The notes beneath the pieces are model-generated. The model was given only the letters and a program-made list of their open reading frames with translations, searched no databases and was not told the origin of the DNA. Both the position numbers and the translations under genes were made by a program. A stretch of DNA of 64,000 bases from Citrus sinensis (taxonomy: Eukaryota > Streptophyta > Magnoliopsida > Sapindales > Rutaceae): positions 186,001 through 250,000 of the forward strand of contig NC_068557.1 in the NCBI RefSeq assembly GCF_022201045.2. The letters run 5' to 3'. Positions 12,641-28,217 of the stretch are shown piece by piece (position 1 is the stretch's first letter; each line of letters begins with the position of its first letter).

Positions 12641-13265
12641 GGTTACGTTTGGGATTGCGGTTGAAATTTAATAAGCTATTTATTAAATTAATTTTGATAA
12701 AAATAGTGTTTGGTAAATTTTGTAAAAACAACTTATTTTATAATTTTTTTTTCATTTTATCAGCAGCTTTTAAAAGTAGGTAGAAGATTACTTTTTATAA
12801 GCATCTTATTTAATAAGCTACCATATCTTTTTAAAATTCATATTATAACCATAGATTTTAATAAAAAGGTAATTATGTCTCATTTATCCATAAACCCTAA
12901 TATATAAATCATACATTTATCTTTATCATATTTTATGTAACAGATTATAAAGTTCTTTAGATTTTTTTAATTGAGTTTTTTAATGTAATTTTACATATTT
13001 AAGAAAAAAGATATGTCTAAACAATTTTATTAAACATATTCTAAAAATAAAAAGAAATTAAAACTTATGTCTATTTTGGTCATTATATAATAAAACAACA
13101 TTTTGTAATAAAAATTACCAAACACATACACTCAACTTTTTAAAGTCACAACAACTGTAACAACATAATTTACCAAACGCCAATATACTTTTTTAATCAG
13201 CAGTTTATTTTATCTGCACAGCACAAGTAGTTTATTTCATCAGCCTCCGCAATCTCAAACTGGCC
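12641..13265. mobile_element. MITE beginning GGTTACGTTTGGGATTGCGG
   Basis: The left end GGTTACGTTTGGGATTGCGG pairs with the right end, which read inward is GGCCAGTTTGAGATTGCGG. The interior is AT-rich and has its own sub-terminal inverted blocks (AATAAGCTATTTATT near the left, CAGTTTATTTTATC near the right). ATA flanks both sides but is too short to be decisive. The element starts exactly where the preceding inverted-repeat element ends. Confidence 0.6.
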
Positions 13266-14280
13266 ATATATAAATTAACGTATTATTTCATTACTGGAGG
13301 GGGTGATCGCCTCCTTATTCTATTTTATCATGCTTTTGAGTCAATCATTTTTTTTCCAACAAATACAACAAAGCTATAATAAATCGTAATAATATTCACA
13401 ACATCCAACAACACCAAGATTGAAATATTAAAGGACAAACTTCCGATAAAAAAAAAAGTATAGTTTTGAAGCAAATATGAAATCTTTTAAAATACAAATA
13501 CGAAGTATGGGAATTTCTTTTCAAATTTAATTCCAAACCTCAATTTTTTTTTTTGAAAAAAAAGAAAAATTTAAAGTTTCCTGCTTACAATAGTAGCATA
13601 ACATGCATGCTTATAAAGGGACCATTAAAAGTGAAACTCAATAGATGTAAATGTGAAGAACTTAAGTCTCTTGTGTGCTTGAGTAAGTTAATTGTTATAA
13701 TTATTGAACATATTTTTGGTTCATTTTGTACTTAATTACGTAAATTGCATATTCAATATTTTAAATTATACCATAGATGAGGAGATTCAAACTTATGATG
13801 TACTAGTAGTATATATTTAATTCTTCTAAATATTTGAAAGTATCCTACAATTTTACGATTATGGTGTTTAAATTTGTAATTTCAAAATTATATATGTAAT
13901 AATTTTCCAATTCAAATTCTTAGATTTTCTTAAGAGTATGAGAAATTTTTTATCATAGCATATATTTACACATATAATTTTTAAACTTTTTTCAAATTTT
14001 AAGAAAATTCAAAATCCAAACATCTATATATATATTGCCCATATAAATTTTTTTATGCAGAGTTATATAATTGAATGTGAAAATCATATGTAGAGTAGAG
14101 AGTACAAAATACAAAACACTACTACAACACTAAACTAAAGTAAGTAGAGTAGAAGAGATGTTCTAGAGTGTTCCAAAGTAAAGACAAACGAACGGCCTTC
14201 GACTTAAATCCAACGGTCGAGATGCACTCGAAGCTTCAAGAGCTAAGAAACCGTTTGCCCTTTATATTATCAACAAAAGC
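13266..14280. other. Intergenic AT-rich region upstream of CPN60B
   Basis: No gene, element end or repeat family is recognisable. A TTTATATTAT tract near 14259-14268 lies shortly before the pyrimidine-rich start of the chaperonin leader and is the best TATA-box candidate. Confidence 0.4.
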
Positions 14281-14328
14281 CACCAACTCTCAGCTCCTAC
14301 TCTGCCTGCAGCTCCCCTTATCTCTTTA

Positions 14329-14337
14329 AACCCTAAA
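14329..14337 (+). promoter_or_regulatory. Telo-box (AAACCCTAA) in the CPN60B leader
   Basis: AAACCCTAA lies in the short untranslated first exon of the chaperonin gene, about 30 bases before the leader intron donor. Such motifs are known near the transcription starts of plant genes for translation and growth functions. A role here is inference. Confidence 0.55.
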
Positions 14338-14363
14338 ACTCTCGCACTTTCCGCCGTCTCACA

Positions 14364-15126
14364 GTGAGTTCAACAAAACCCTTGAAGCTTTTTTCATTTC
14401 ATTTTGTATTTTGTTCAAAGTTCTTTCCTTTTTATTTGCTCTGGGTTTGTTTGTTGTGTTGGGAAATGAGAAAGATGAGGTTTTGGGTTGAAAATGGATA
14501 ATGGGTATAATGATATGCATGCAAGTTTGATTTTTCTGCTGCTTTTTGTTTAATGTTTTCTGTATGCTGTGTGGGGTTTTGTGCTCTATTTTTCTTTTCA
14601 GATAAATAATAGTAGTTTGAATTTGTGAGTCTAATCGTGATTGTTCATTTTGCTTCAATGACTTTGTAGAATTAGAGGCTTTCGAATTTTGAATAAAGAG
14701 GAGTATTTATTTTAATTGAACGTTGGTGATGTTTGCTGGGATTTTTTTTTTTAAATTTTTTTCCCTTCTAGTTGGTTATTTTTGTTGTTATTGTGAAAAT
14801 TGATACCGTGTTTGATCAAATGCAATATACAGTTTAGTTGTCTTTGGTTTTTATATTCTTGAGTATATGTGAAAGTTGTTGAATTAAGGATTGAAGTTAT
14901 TGATAGTTTGTGAGGCTAACTTGGTGAAAATAAGATTGTGGGTGTACAAATGCTTTTGTATCTAAATGAAGATTCCCTTATTTACTTTGATTTCTTTTCT
15001 GTAATACCATGGGTGGAAGAGAATCTCATGTTTGCAGATTTTTATATTCACAATGAATCTTCTGCTTTGTGAGTGGGTAATCTTATCAGCATACTTTGGC
15101 TGAGCTTACTTTGTCAATGATGGCAG
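14364..15126 (+). other. 5'-leader intron of CPN60B
   Basis: A GTGAGT donor at 14364 and a GGCAG acceptor ending at 15126 bracket a T-rich 763-base stretch between the probable untranslated exon (about 14280-14363) and the start codon at 15141. Leader introns of this kind often raise expression in plants. It is called from splice consensus and T-richness only. Confidence 0.6.
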
Positions 15127-15140
15127 GTTTAAACGAATAA

Positions 15141-18604
<3,464 letters not shown>

Positions 18605-20730
18605 GCTAATTAACAAGGTCACGGGAGGCAAGCAAATAAGGTTCTGACTTCGTTATAGCAACTATCTTTCAGTTTGACAGCGTTGGGTTCTCTTCTTCTT
18701 GTAAATTCAATTACTCGACTTAGTAGAGTTTATGGATTCTGGTGAGGATAGCTTGCCAGAGTACGGCTCGTATTAATTTGCAATTAGATGTACAATTGCA
18801 ATGATTTTGAACTTTTTGAGTGAAAGAAATTTTATTTTGCTCATCTCCTTCACAGTCTGATACTAATTCTGCGGGTACTCACATTTGTTACTGTTCACTG
18901 TTCCTCGAGCTTAAATGTTATAACTCTTGGTCTTGAATGGTTACATGATTTTACACCATTAAAATGTGTTTGGCGTGGTAATCGATTATTACAAAGATTT
19001 GCTCTGCTGCTCGAATAATGCAGTTAGTAGTAGCAGCGGCTAATGTGCACCGTATTCAATATTCATATAAACAAGTCATTGCAAAATTCCTCATGTAAAT
19101 CATTTTTCCTTTTTGGCACGTATGCTTTAAGTTCTAGTGACGGTAAGGTGACTGGTATTATTACGTTACAAGCACGCTCTATAACATCAGATTCTGGGGT
19201 GATATAATCATGAATTGTGTTTTAATAGAGGTCCGGTTGATGTTGTAGTATTGTAGCTTTTAAAAGTTCGTTATGAAATAAAAAATTAATAATGTGTAGT
19301 AATATGATATTCAAGTGATAATTTTAATGAAAAAATAAGGATTGTAAATTTTTATTTTATAAATAGTAGATTAGTTTAATTTTTTTTTAAGTGCAGTTTT
19401 CAAGTTATAATATCAAACAGCCGGCAGTGACACTTGGATAATGAGGCGTCATTTTACTTTCTTTGTCTCTTGGGTAGATGAAAATTCATCGCATGAAAGA
19501 GACCGTCACAATTTTCCCAATTCATGCATTTGCGTGGGAACGAAGAGACTTGAGTGGAATATCTGATTCAATCTTTTTCTGACTTTGAGCACATTTTGGT
19601 ACAATTTTTGAGCACTTATGATGTCAACTTGTTGCTTGTCAATTGGCTTAAAGAGGCAGGTCTCCTCTTTTCCGTATCGGAAATTACGACAAGAATTGTG
19701 AAGAATTTGGCCTATCTTGCTATTGCACGAGTGACAGCATCCACGTTTGGACAAAATCATCACAGTTCATGGCTATTACTTGCATGAGAAGGCATAGACA
19801 CATTCCAGGTGGTGATAAGATAAATAGTGAAAATATTATTGTGATCTTTTGACGTGGATTTGAATTTAGATAGTTTATCCACAATCTAGGGCTTATTGGT
19901 GTTTATTCAACTATATAGTATGGAGTTTATTTGGCAAACAGAATAAAATTTATAAATAAATATTCACAATGATGCATCTCTCAACAGACTCAAACTCTTT
20001 CACTGTTCATCTTTGTGTTGATTAAGTTTGACCATTAGTGATCTATATATGTACAACCTATAGACCTAGAATCTTTGAAGCAATAAGGCATGGTTTTCCC
20101 CATATCTACTTAAAGTCTTCAACTTTTCATTTATTGTTTCTTTTTTTTTTTCTCCATTTTTATGTCTCACAAGTAGTATAAATAAACAACTTGTTTTCCT
20201 AAAAACTTTAGGCTGAAAATGTCCAAAAATAAAAGGGTCCATATCCCTACAACCAAAGAAGAGGGGGCTGAGCAGGACGGGCCCCCATGGTTGCCTTTAA
20301 ACTACTTGTACGCAATTGCATTAATTTATAATCATCAAATTAGGTTAATTTTGTGTTTATGATAAGAGTTTAAAGAATGCTAACACTCCGAGACAATTCT
20401 TAGTCAAACAAAGGTTATTATATGCTCTTAGTAACATACCATAAATTCTAAGGTATAAGAGCTTTAATCTTATTAAATAAATTAACGGTGATATTAAAAA
20501 CATTGTCTAATGTAATTAATTTACTTTATAGCACTTAATAATGGTCCAAAGAATGCTGCCAACCAGCAGTTTCAACAGTTTCATTTCTCATATTCAAAAC
20601 CTAACTTTGATTTGGGCACTCCCATCTTCTCACACAAGCAAAGTCATTCAGATGAAATTTCACAAGAAAAAGTTGGGTTCTAAAATAAATTTATATAATT
20701 ACAATCAACATGAATTTTTTTGGCATTTTG

Positions 20731-20816
20731 AGGTGTGTGTGTGTGTGCGCGCGCGCGTGTATTATATATATAATTTTTAAGGGCTTATATTAAAATTATA
20801 TATATATATATATATT
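20731..20816. repeat. Compound (GT)n(GC)n(TA)n microsatellite
   Basis: GTGTGTGTGTGTG is followed directly by CGCGCGCGCG and then TA tracts, with a second TA tract ending near 20816. Alternating purine-pyrimidine DNA like this can adopt Z-form or cruciform structures. It lies in intergenic DNA. Confidence 0.85.
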
Positions 20817-21042
20817 AAGGGCATACATTAAAAATATTTAATCTTTAATTTTCTTAGCTTTAATTGATGTTGTGGTTGTTACTAACTTATTATTATTTAT
20901 ATCAATATACACATAAGATCATACCATACAAGATATAGTGTGAATCCAATTAAATGAAAACTTTTTTTACTATGATTTTTATTTTGGCAAATATTATGTT
21001 CTCAACTCTCACTAGAGTATTTAGGTCGTTACATTATAATTT

Positions 21043-21070
21043 GGGTTGGGGGGGGGGGGGGGAGGGGGAG
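21043..21070 (+). repeat. Poly-G tract with G-quadruplex potential
   Basis: GGGTT is followed by 15 consecutive G (21048-21062), then A and five more G. Four runs of three or more G are available within 28 bases. It lies about 0.8 kb upstream of the Pumilio leader. Confidence 0.85.
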
Positions 21071-21875
21071 TAAAAGGAAGATACCCTTAAAATAATTAAT
21101 CACGCCAAAAAAATGAAACAAAGATGTGGGAGTAGCAAAAATGATGAGTGGACATGACAAAAGAATATGGTACTGTAAAACACAACAATGAAGAATATCA
21201 AATGAATATAATAATGTAGACAGTATCAAAAAACTATATAATAGATTAAAAAAGAAAACATTATTATAAGCACTTAAAATAAAGGCAAAAGGTGATGACA
21301 CAATCAAAAAACATGCCAAAGAGCAAAGGGAAGAAAGTTAAGTGTAAGTGATATGTAGAGAGAGGAAAGTGAAAGAAAATGAATTATGGCTTTACATAGA
21401 ATTCATAACATTACATGCCATTGCCATTGCCATTGCCATGCATATGAAACATATATATAAATATATTCATATGCATGGTTGATTTCTAATATGATGATGG
21501 TGTGTTGTGTTAAGTAATTAGAGGAGTGGTCTGAAGCTGCCAAATCTCGTATTGTAGTTGGTGAGTGTTGTTGTAGTGTTTTTGTTTTTGGCAAATTGCA
21601 AAACAACATAAACGCATACATAAGCTTTTGACATAATCATAATTCATAAAAATCATTCGTAATCTCTCTCTTTATTATCTTTGAGTTATGTTTTTGTTTA
21701 CTTTGAAAACCTCTTCTTCTTCTTCACGCCGCCTCACTCTTTAACCTTACCTACATCACTCTCTTTGTGTTCTATCTAAATCACACTTAACAAAAAAATA
21801 AAATAAAATAAAAATTCACAACAATCCTGTGTGAAATTTCATTTCTTTTTGTGTAGTGTTGAGTGTGGTGGAGTC

Positions 21876-21905
21876 ATGGCGTCTTCATTGTTGTTGCTCC
21901 TCTAA
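21876..21905 (+). promoter_or_regulatory. Upstream ORF in the Pumilio leader
   Basis: A 9-codon reading frame (ATG GCG TCT TCA, then TTG TTG TTG CTC CTC, then TAA) lies in the probable first leader exon, just before a GTGAGT donor at 21932. It stops before the intron, so re-initiation at the main ATG (22790) would be needed if this ATG is in the mature transcript. The transcription start is not known, so its inclusion is inferred. Confidence 0.4.
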
Positions 21906-21931
21906 TGCCAGCTCTCCTTCCGTTGTTGCTG

Positions 21932-22753
21932 GTGAGTCTTTGATGATGGTCATGATGATGATCGTTTCCTGTTTTCTTCTGCATTGTGATATTTTATTGT
22001 TTTTTCTCAATTGGGTTTATTTCTTTTTGGTTCTCGATTACTTTTGTGCTGGAAAGATAGAATTTTGATTCATTTCGACGATCAGAGGCTTCTGGGTTTG
22101 GCCTCTTTTGACAAAAAGATCGAATTTTTGGTTTTTTGTTTGGGTTGGAATTTTCACATTATTCTGATTTGTTTGTTTCTGAATTGTTACATGTAAAAGT
22201 TGACAAAAGTTGTCTTGGAATTGCTTTGATCACTCTGATGACCACGATGATGATAACGACGAAGTGTTTTATGGCCTTTGTATGTGAACTGGGTTCTTGT
22301 AATTGTTAAACTGTGGTTACTGTTTTCTTATTTTTCATTTCTTTCTAAAATTTTAATTGATCTTTTAGGTTGGAGACTGTGATTATAGCTGCATTAGTTA
22401 AAAAATATGAAGAAATTTATTTATTTTGGTGATGAAATCCATTGATTCTAAGAGTACTGCAATTTGGCTGTATTTCAATTGATGGGCTCATATTGGACTG
22501 TGGAATTGTTCAAATTTTGTTTGGGGGATTCTGAGTGATGTGTTGTTTTACAATGTGGGTTGTAATTCTTGTGTATAGATTGGTGTATAGTAGTTGGAAA
22601 TGACGTTGATAATTTTTCGGTTTGCATGTTGGATAAAATTCAGTTCAGTGATCGTCACATGTCTATTTTATGAGTGCCCTCTTGACATTTCATTTTGTGC
22701 ATTGAAGGGTTTTTCGTGAATCAGCATTGGCTAGTCAAGTTTGCTTTATTCAG
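21932..22753 (+). other. Probable leader intron of the Pumilio gene
   Basis: Donor TTGCTG|GTGAGT and acceptor TTTATTCAG bracket an 822-base T-rich stretch ending 36 bases before the start codon. Called from consensus only; cDNA would decide. Confidence 0.45.
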
Positions 22754-22789
22754 TAGAAGGAATTTGCAAAAATTTTGTAATTTGTAAAA

Positions 22790-25700
22790 ATGGAAGACAG
22801 GAGGAGTGAGCTGGTGGTTGATGAATTTGAAAAGCTTCTTGGTGAGATACCGAATGCTACTTCTGGGAATACACATTCTGAGGACACTGGACCCAAACGG
22901 GTGTCTTCGAATTATATCTTGCCACCTATCACTGTCAATTCCAGCAAAGGGCCTTTGGCCGAAAAACTCAAAAACAATGGAAATTTAGATGAGGGAAAAA
23001 TATTGGTGAACAAATCTCAGCAATCACCAATCAAGAGGATTCCGCAAGAGGAAGCAAATCTTCCTGATGATCAGTCCTTGACATCTGCATTTGCAGAATT
23101 GAGATTCAATGGTGGGATACCAATTGAACCTGTGAGTCCTTGGGCAAATTGTAACTCTTCACCAAATTATGCTGTTTTATTGGATTGTCAACATCCAAAT
23201 GGCTTAAAGGAACCTGTTTCTAATGTGGATTCACAGCTGATGGTTGCTTCCTCTTTCCAGTCAACAAATAGTGTACCTAGTGGTTTTGATGAATTTGACT
23301 TGACAAAAGTTAGGCAAGAAAGTTCAAATATGGTCAATCTTGATGTTCAAGAACTCAAGAAGCTGCAAGTTGGCTATCGTCAGCCAGTCGAAAATTTCTC
23401 TGGTGCCTTGCCGAATGCTCATTCGTTGCAAGGATTCCGGTTTCTGTCTAATGTGCCTGTTCCTGGAGTAGAGTTTCCCGTAATGTCTGATCCGCAGCAA
23501 TACTTTGCAGATACCCAATCCTCGTTTCCATACTTACATTCACAACATTTAAACCAGCCTCCCATCAGCTGGAGAAACATTGACCAGGAACAATATCATA
23601 GGATGCAACAGCAGTATCTGTATCTGCAGCAGCTTCGCAATCAGCGATCGGAATCCCAGCATCCTATTCAACAGAATGGAAGCATTCCATCTAAGTTAAT
23701 GGGCCGCACCATGAGACAACCGTGCTTTGAGATGCCAAACCGACTTGAACAATCTAATCAAGAACAATTTTGGGATGCTTATGCAGTCCCAAGGGGTATA
23801 AATCATTTGAATTCTGCTTTTTCCTCTACAGATTGTAATCCTATGCATGTTTTGGGCAAAGTGGGAAAGCAGAGTTTTCCTGAAAAGATTCTAACAAGAT
23901 CTCAAGGGTTGAACACTCTTAAAGCTGTCAAATTTGGAACTGTTGGAGGACATGAATCACTTAATCATATCAATCAGAGTGGGAAACTTCTATCAAATGG
24001 TCATCTATGCCTCAGCTTATCTACTCCAAATGCTGGATGCTTTCAGATTGATGGTTTGAACTCATGGCCTTTATCTTCAGACTCCATGGATCTCAAAATT
24101 ATTAGGCCACAACCTCAGAAATATAATTCTGTCGAAGAAGTCACTGGCAGAATATATCTCATGGCAAAGGACCAACATGGTTGCCGCTTCTTACAAAGAA
24201 AAATTTCTGAGGGCACATTAGAAGATATTGAAAAGATTTTTGTTGAGATCATTGATCATATTGTTGAGCTCATGACTGACCCCTTTGGAAATTACTTGGT
24301 CCAGAAGCTGCTTGAAGTTTGTAATGAGGACCAGAGGATGCAAATACTTCAAGCCATCACCAGAAAAGCTGGAGATCTTGTCAGAATTTCGTGTGACATG
24401 CATGGGTTGATCCCTCCCTGCCTCTTTTTATTTATTTAGTTATCTTTTTTATTCTCTCTTTCACTGCAGTGTCAGGGATGCTCGAGTGTGTGTATTTATC
24501 TCATTGTCTGTCTGTCTGCTGTTACAACCTACGCCATTTCTCTGTCCTATCATGATATGCTTTAACTATTAGCATTTTGTTTCTCAGGACTCGGGCTGTT
24601 CAAAAGGTTATTGAAACTCTTAAGAGTCCAGAGCAATTTTCCTTGGTTGTTTCCTCACTGAAACCTGGTATAGTGACTTTGATAAAGAATATGAATGGCA
24701 ATCACGTTGCTCAACGGTGCTTACTGTATTTACTGCCTGAGTACAGTAAGGTAATTGTCTAATCTCTCTACATTTTGTTCATTTCTGTTCGTATCATCAC
24801 CGATGGTAAAAAAAATACATTACTGTGATCACCTTAATTTATGATTGTCTAGGGAGTAGGGGAATCAAATCCTTTAGGGGAAATATTATTCATCATTGAG
24901 GGTACCAAGGATAACTTGGATGTCTGGTTCAAGTTCCCTATATTTGTAGGTATCTAGTCAAAATTCTTACTTTCAGTGACTATACTTCTCAACTCTTAGT
25001 TTTATATTCAATAAGTTACACAATGGAAGAAGTTAATTGGAATTTGAAGTTTGAGTATATTATGCAAAGCTTATAGGATTGAGGATTACTTTTATATAAA
25101 CAAGATCACTTTTTTCCTTCTATCTTTATACATGTACATCAGTGCAACGTTTCGACACTGACACAAAGTGTCAAACATGAGAGTTCTGGAAAATATAGCC
25201 ATGTATACATGTGTATATTGTGCTGTTAAAATTTGAACAAATTATGATATGGCGAATTTTATCTGTTTCACAGTAGAACCTATGAACCACTGTCATATGT
25301 CACATACATTCTATTTAGAAGGAAGTGCATCTTTTCATATGCGAGTCAGACATGGTAGACAAATTCACTTGATCATAGTGTTCTCAAGTTTTTCGAACTG
25401 TTCGAATATCAAATTTTGGTAGAATGGTCCTACAAGCATTGGCTCTTTTCATTCTTTTTATTTCTTTGGAATTCCTGCTCTTCAATGATATGCCATTAAC
25501 GGGAGATGAGGGCTAATTTGATTACTTCTAGGAGGTTAAACAGGTTGAAATGCCATAGGTAAACTTATAGTTTTGCATAGTTTTTCCTTCAACCGAAAAT
25601 GTGCATTTGAATGAGCACTAGGATGGGAAATTATGTGTTGAGAATGTCTTTTAACTCTTCAAAATGTTTAAACTTGCTATCATGAACAAAAGTAATGAAC

Positions 25701-27143
25701 ATGTACGCTGATTTATTTGGATACTGATACAAAAATTTTATGTGATTCTGAAGACCCTTGCCATATGGTTTTAAACCCGACTTCAGGTTTCTCGGAAAAC
25801 CAGTTACCCCTGTTTGACAAGTTTTACTTTCCTGATAGTGTTGTACTCGGTTCTTCCGTATCGAATTGTCTGATAATGATTTTGTTTGTTGTAAATCCAG
25901 CTGTTCAACAGATAAACTAAAAATACTGGCAATTCTTTCTTCTGCAGTTCCTTTTCCAAGCCACTACTAATAATTGTGTTGAGCTTGCCACTGATCGCCA
26001 TGGTTGTTGTGTGATTCAAAAGTGCCTTACTCATTCTGAGGGTGAGCAAAGACATCGTTTAGTCAGCAAGATCACCTCAAATGCTCTAATCCTTTCACAA
26101 GATCCATTTGGGTAACTTATTTTTCCTCTTCCATTTAAGAATGCATTATTCAAATGTCAATTAACTGCTTGGCTTTAGAACTTTTCACTCTTTATAATTG
26201 GAGTATGAATGCACTTTATTTGTTTATTTATTTTTGGAAGAAAGAGTATGGGTGCACTTTACTCCATGAGAACCGTGTTGAAATGGTGGCCTATGAATTA
26301 GAGCATAGAAATTATTAGAACTTTAATTGGTTGGCACAGGTTGTTTTTATGCTAAAAATTAACTGCAGGGGTTCTTTTACTTCTTGCAAATCAGTGTAAA
26401 TCTGAAGGTAAGGGTCACCAGTTTCATGCCATAAATTTATAAGTAGAGAAAATGCTTTAATATGCCAGACCAAGCAGATTTGTTACACTTACCTCATAGA
26501 TGATTTGAAAGCATTCTATGCATATTTAATTTTATAATTTTGAACTTTGAAATCTAACTTTTAACTGTGCAGGAACTATGTTGTGCAATTTGTTTTTGAG
26601 CTTCGACTCCCTTGGGCAACAATGGATATTCTTGATCAGTTGGAGGGTAACTACGGGGACTTGTCCATGCAGAAATATAGTAGTAATGTTGTTGAGAAAT
26701 GCCTAAAATATGGAGATGATGAACGCCGTGCTCATATAATCCAGGAACTGATAAGTAACGCTCACCTGGATCAAGTCATGCTAGATCCTTATGGAAATTA
26801 TGTTATTCAAGCAGCATTGCAGCAATCTAAGGTGAGTAGATTCATTGTTTGATATTCTTATTACCAGGAAAATACTGCACAAGTGTGCTAATGCTTTTTG
26901 TTTCCTTATATTTTGCATCTATTATCATAACTCTGCATTAACAAATGACTGGTAACTATTATATGATTTTGGACTATTATCATATTTCTTCACATCGAAA
27001 TTTTCTTTTTTTTTGTATATGTTTGTGATGAGTAGGGAGGTGTTCATTCGGCATTGGTTGATGCAATAAGACCCCATGTTCCTGTGCTGAGAACCAGCCC
27101 ATACGGGAAGAAAGTCCTCTCTTGCAATAGTTTGAAGAAATAA
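22790..27143 (+). CDS. Pumilio/PUF RNA-binding protein (APUM12-like)
   Basis: Cytoplasmic RNA-binding protein that binds UGUA-type elements in mRNA 3' ends and represses or destabilises the transcript. Five exons fit: 22790-24405, 24588-24750, 25948-26111, 26573-26831 and 27036-27143, giving 769 residues. The long first exon codes a low-complexity Gln/Asn/Ser-rich N-terminus (QEQYHRMQQQYLYLQQL) and the first two repeats. Eight PUF repeats follow from about residue 445, with recognition helices QHGCRFLQ, PFGNYLVQ, MHGTRAVQ, MNGNHVAQ, RHGCCVIQ, PFGNYVVQ, KYSSNVVE and PYGNYVIQ, then a C-terminal cap ending SNSLKK. The splice at HG|T falls inside repeat 3. The 1.2-kb second intron holds nothing recognisable. 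The last part of exon 4 and all of exon 5 are repeated 9.7 kb downstream (copy B). The APUM9/10/12 subgroup is inferred from layout. Confidence 0.92.
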
Positions 27144-28217
27144 TTCACAAGTACGATTGCAACATTGTTTTTCTTTTGACGTTGTAAATTCTCCTCTACC
27201 CAGTTTGATTTTTGTTTTCACGGGGGCAATGCAAACCTTAGGTGTATATGTTCGTGAAGATCCTGTAGGTTTCAAATAAGCAGGTAAAGAAAAGCTCTGA
27301 GTTTGGTATTATTTTCAGGATTTTGAAGCTTAGACCTGAAAAAGAAAAAAGAAAAAAGGTGAAAGATGCCTTTATCAATCTAAATTGATGAACGATGCTA
27401 TTCTGGCTTTCATGTTTTCCAATTCAAGTTTCATTTTGAGCTTGCAACAAATTTTGCATAACGTGGAATCCACGTGTATGTATATCGTCAATTTTTTTCA
27501 TTTTTCATAGAAATAAGAGAATGTGAAGAAGATGTAAAGTTCTTTGAGCTTCTGGGAATTGTATCAAGGCTTGGAAGTTGTTGGAATATTGAAAAGCCTT
27601 TTAAGCCGCCTTGTTATGTGCCAAAGACAGTTTTGGTTGTACATTTAATGTTTTATAAAATGCCGCGATTGCGGCTATAATCATCTTTTGTCTGAAATTT
27701 TAGTTTGTAATCTGTGTGTGATCAAGATTTGATCCTGAGATCTTTTATCAGTTCGACCCTTTACAAGCAAAATTCCCGTTTGATTGCTTTCGGAAGTTAA
27801 TTAAAGCATCAGGTGAGCAATCGGATCAAATTTTAAGAGGAGACGTTAAAATTTTTTCCTTTTTTTATGAAATGCCCATTGTGTTATTTATTCCATTAAA
27901 TCTTGTACGGTGCTTCGAGTGCCAAACTGTGGAAACATTAAGAACATTTGAAAGGAGCTAAACATATTGTTGTTGCAGAGAAGAAATGAAAGCATTCGTA
28001 TTTCTGTTTTTAAGTTCTTAGCAATCTTCTTGTCCAGAATTGCCAAAAAAAACACGAACTATCCACCGAAACATTATAAAATTGTTCAAATCTCACCTTC
28101 AAACAATGAATGCTGTGAACAAAAGCATAAAAGCTACACTAAGCCTTCGTTCCCTTTTGCAGCTTTGAGCAATCACCAACTTTAGTCCTTTGAGTAAGTT
28201 AGAGCAAATTCAAGGAT
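27144..28217. other. Convergent 3' region between PUM and the MET1 fragment
   Basis: Contains the probable Pumilio 3' untranslated region, with Pumilio-type sites TGTATATG (27243-27250) and TGTATATC (27479-27486). Open frames here (for example 27967-28185) recur in copy B only because the DNA is duplicated, and show no recognisable domain. No independent gene is supported. Confidence 0.5.

Larger units (their letters stand above)
18605..21840. other. Intergenic region between CPN60B and the Pumilio gene
   Basis: The first 200 bases are probably the chaperonin 3' untranslated region. No further gene is supported; open frames around 19550-19790 and 20540-20780 lack homology that I recognise. 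Simple repeats include a GT/GC/TA compound tract (about 20731-20816), a poly-G tract and a CCATTG hexamer array (21417-21440, about four units). Confidence 0.5.

Noticed and set aside
19554..19787. Overlapping open frames on both strands near 19506-19787.
   Set aside because: No start context, splice partner or recognisable family; treated as chance frames in intergenic DNA.
21856..22196. Open frames at 21856-22068 and 22011-22196 before Pumilio.
   Set aside because: The first lacks an ATG at its start, and both lie in the T-rich leader intron region. They show no domain.
27967..28185. A 72-codon frame conserved between 27967-28185 and 37656-37874.
   Set aside because: The conservation follows from the segmental duplication. 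The frame lies in the convergent 3' region of PUM and MET1 and shows no recognisable features.
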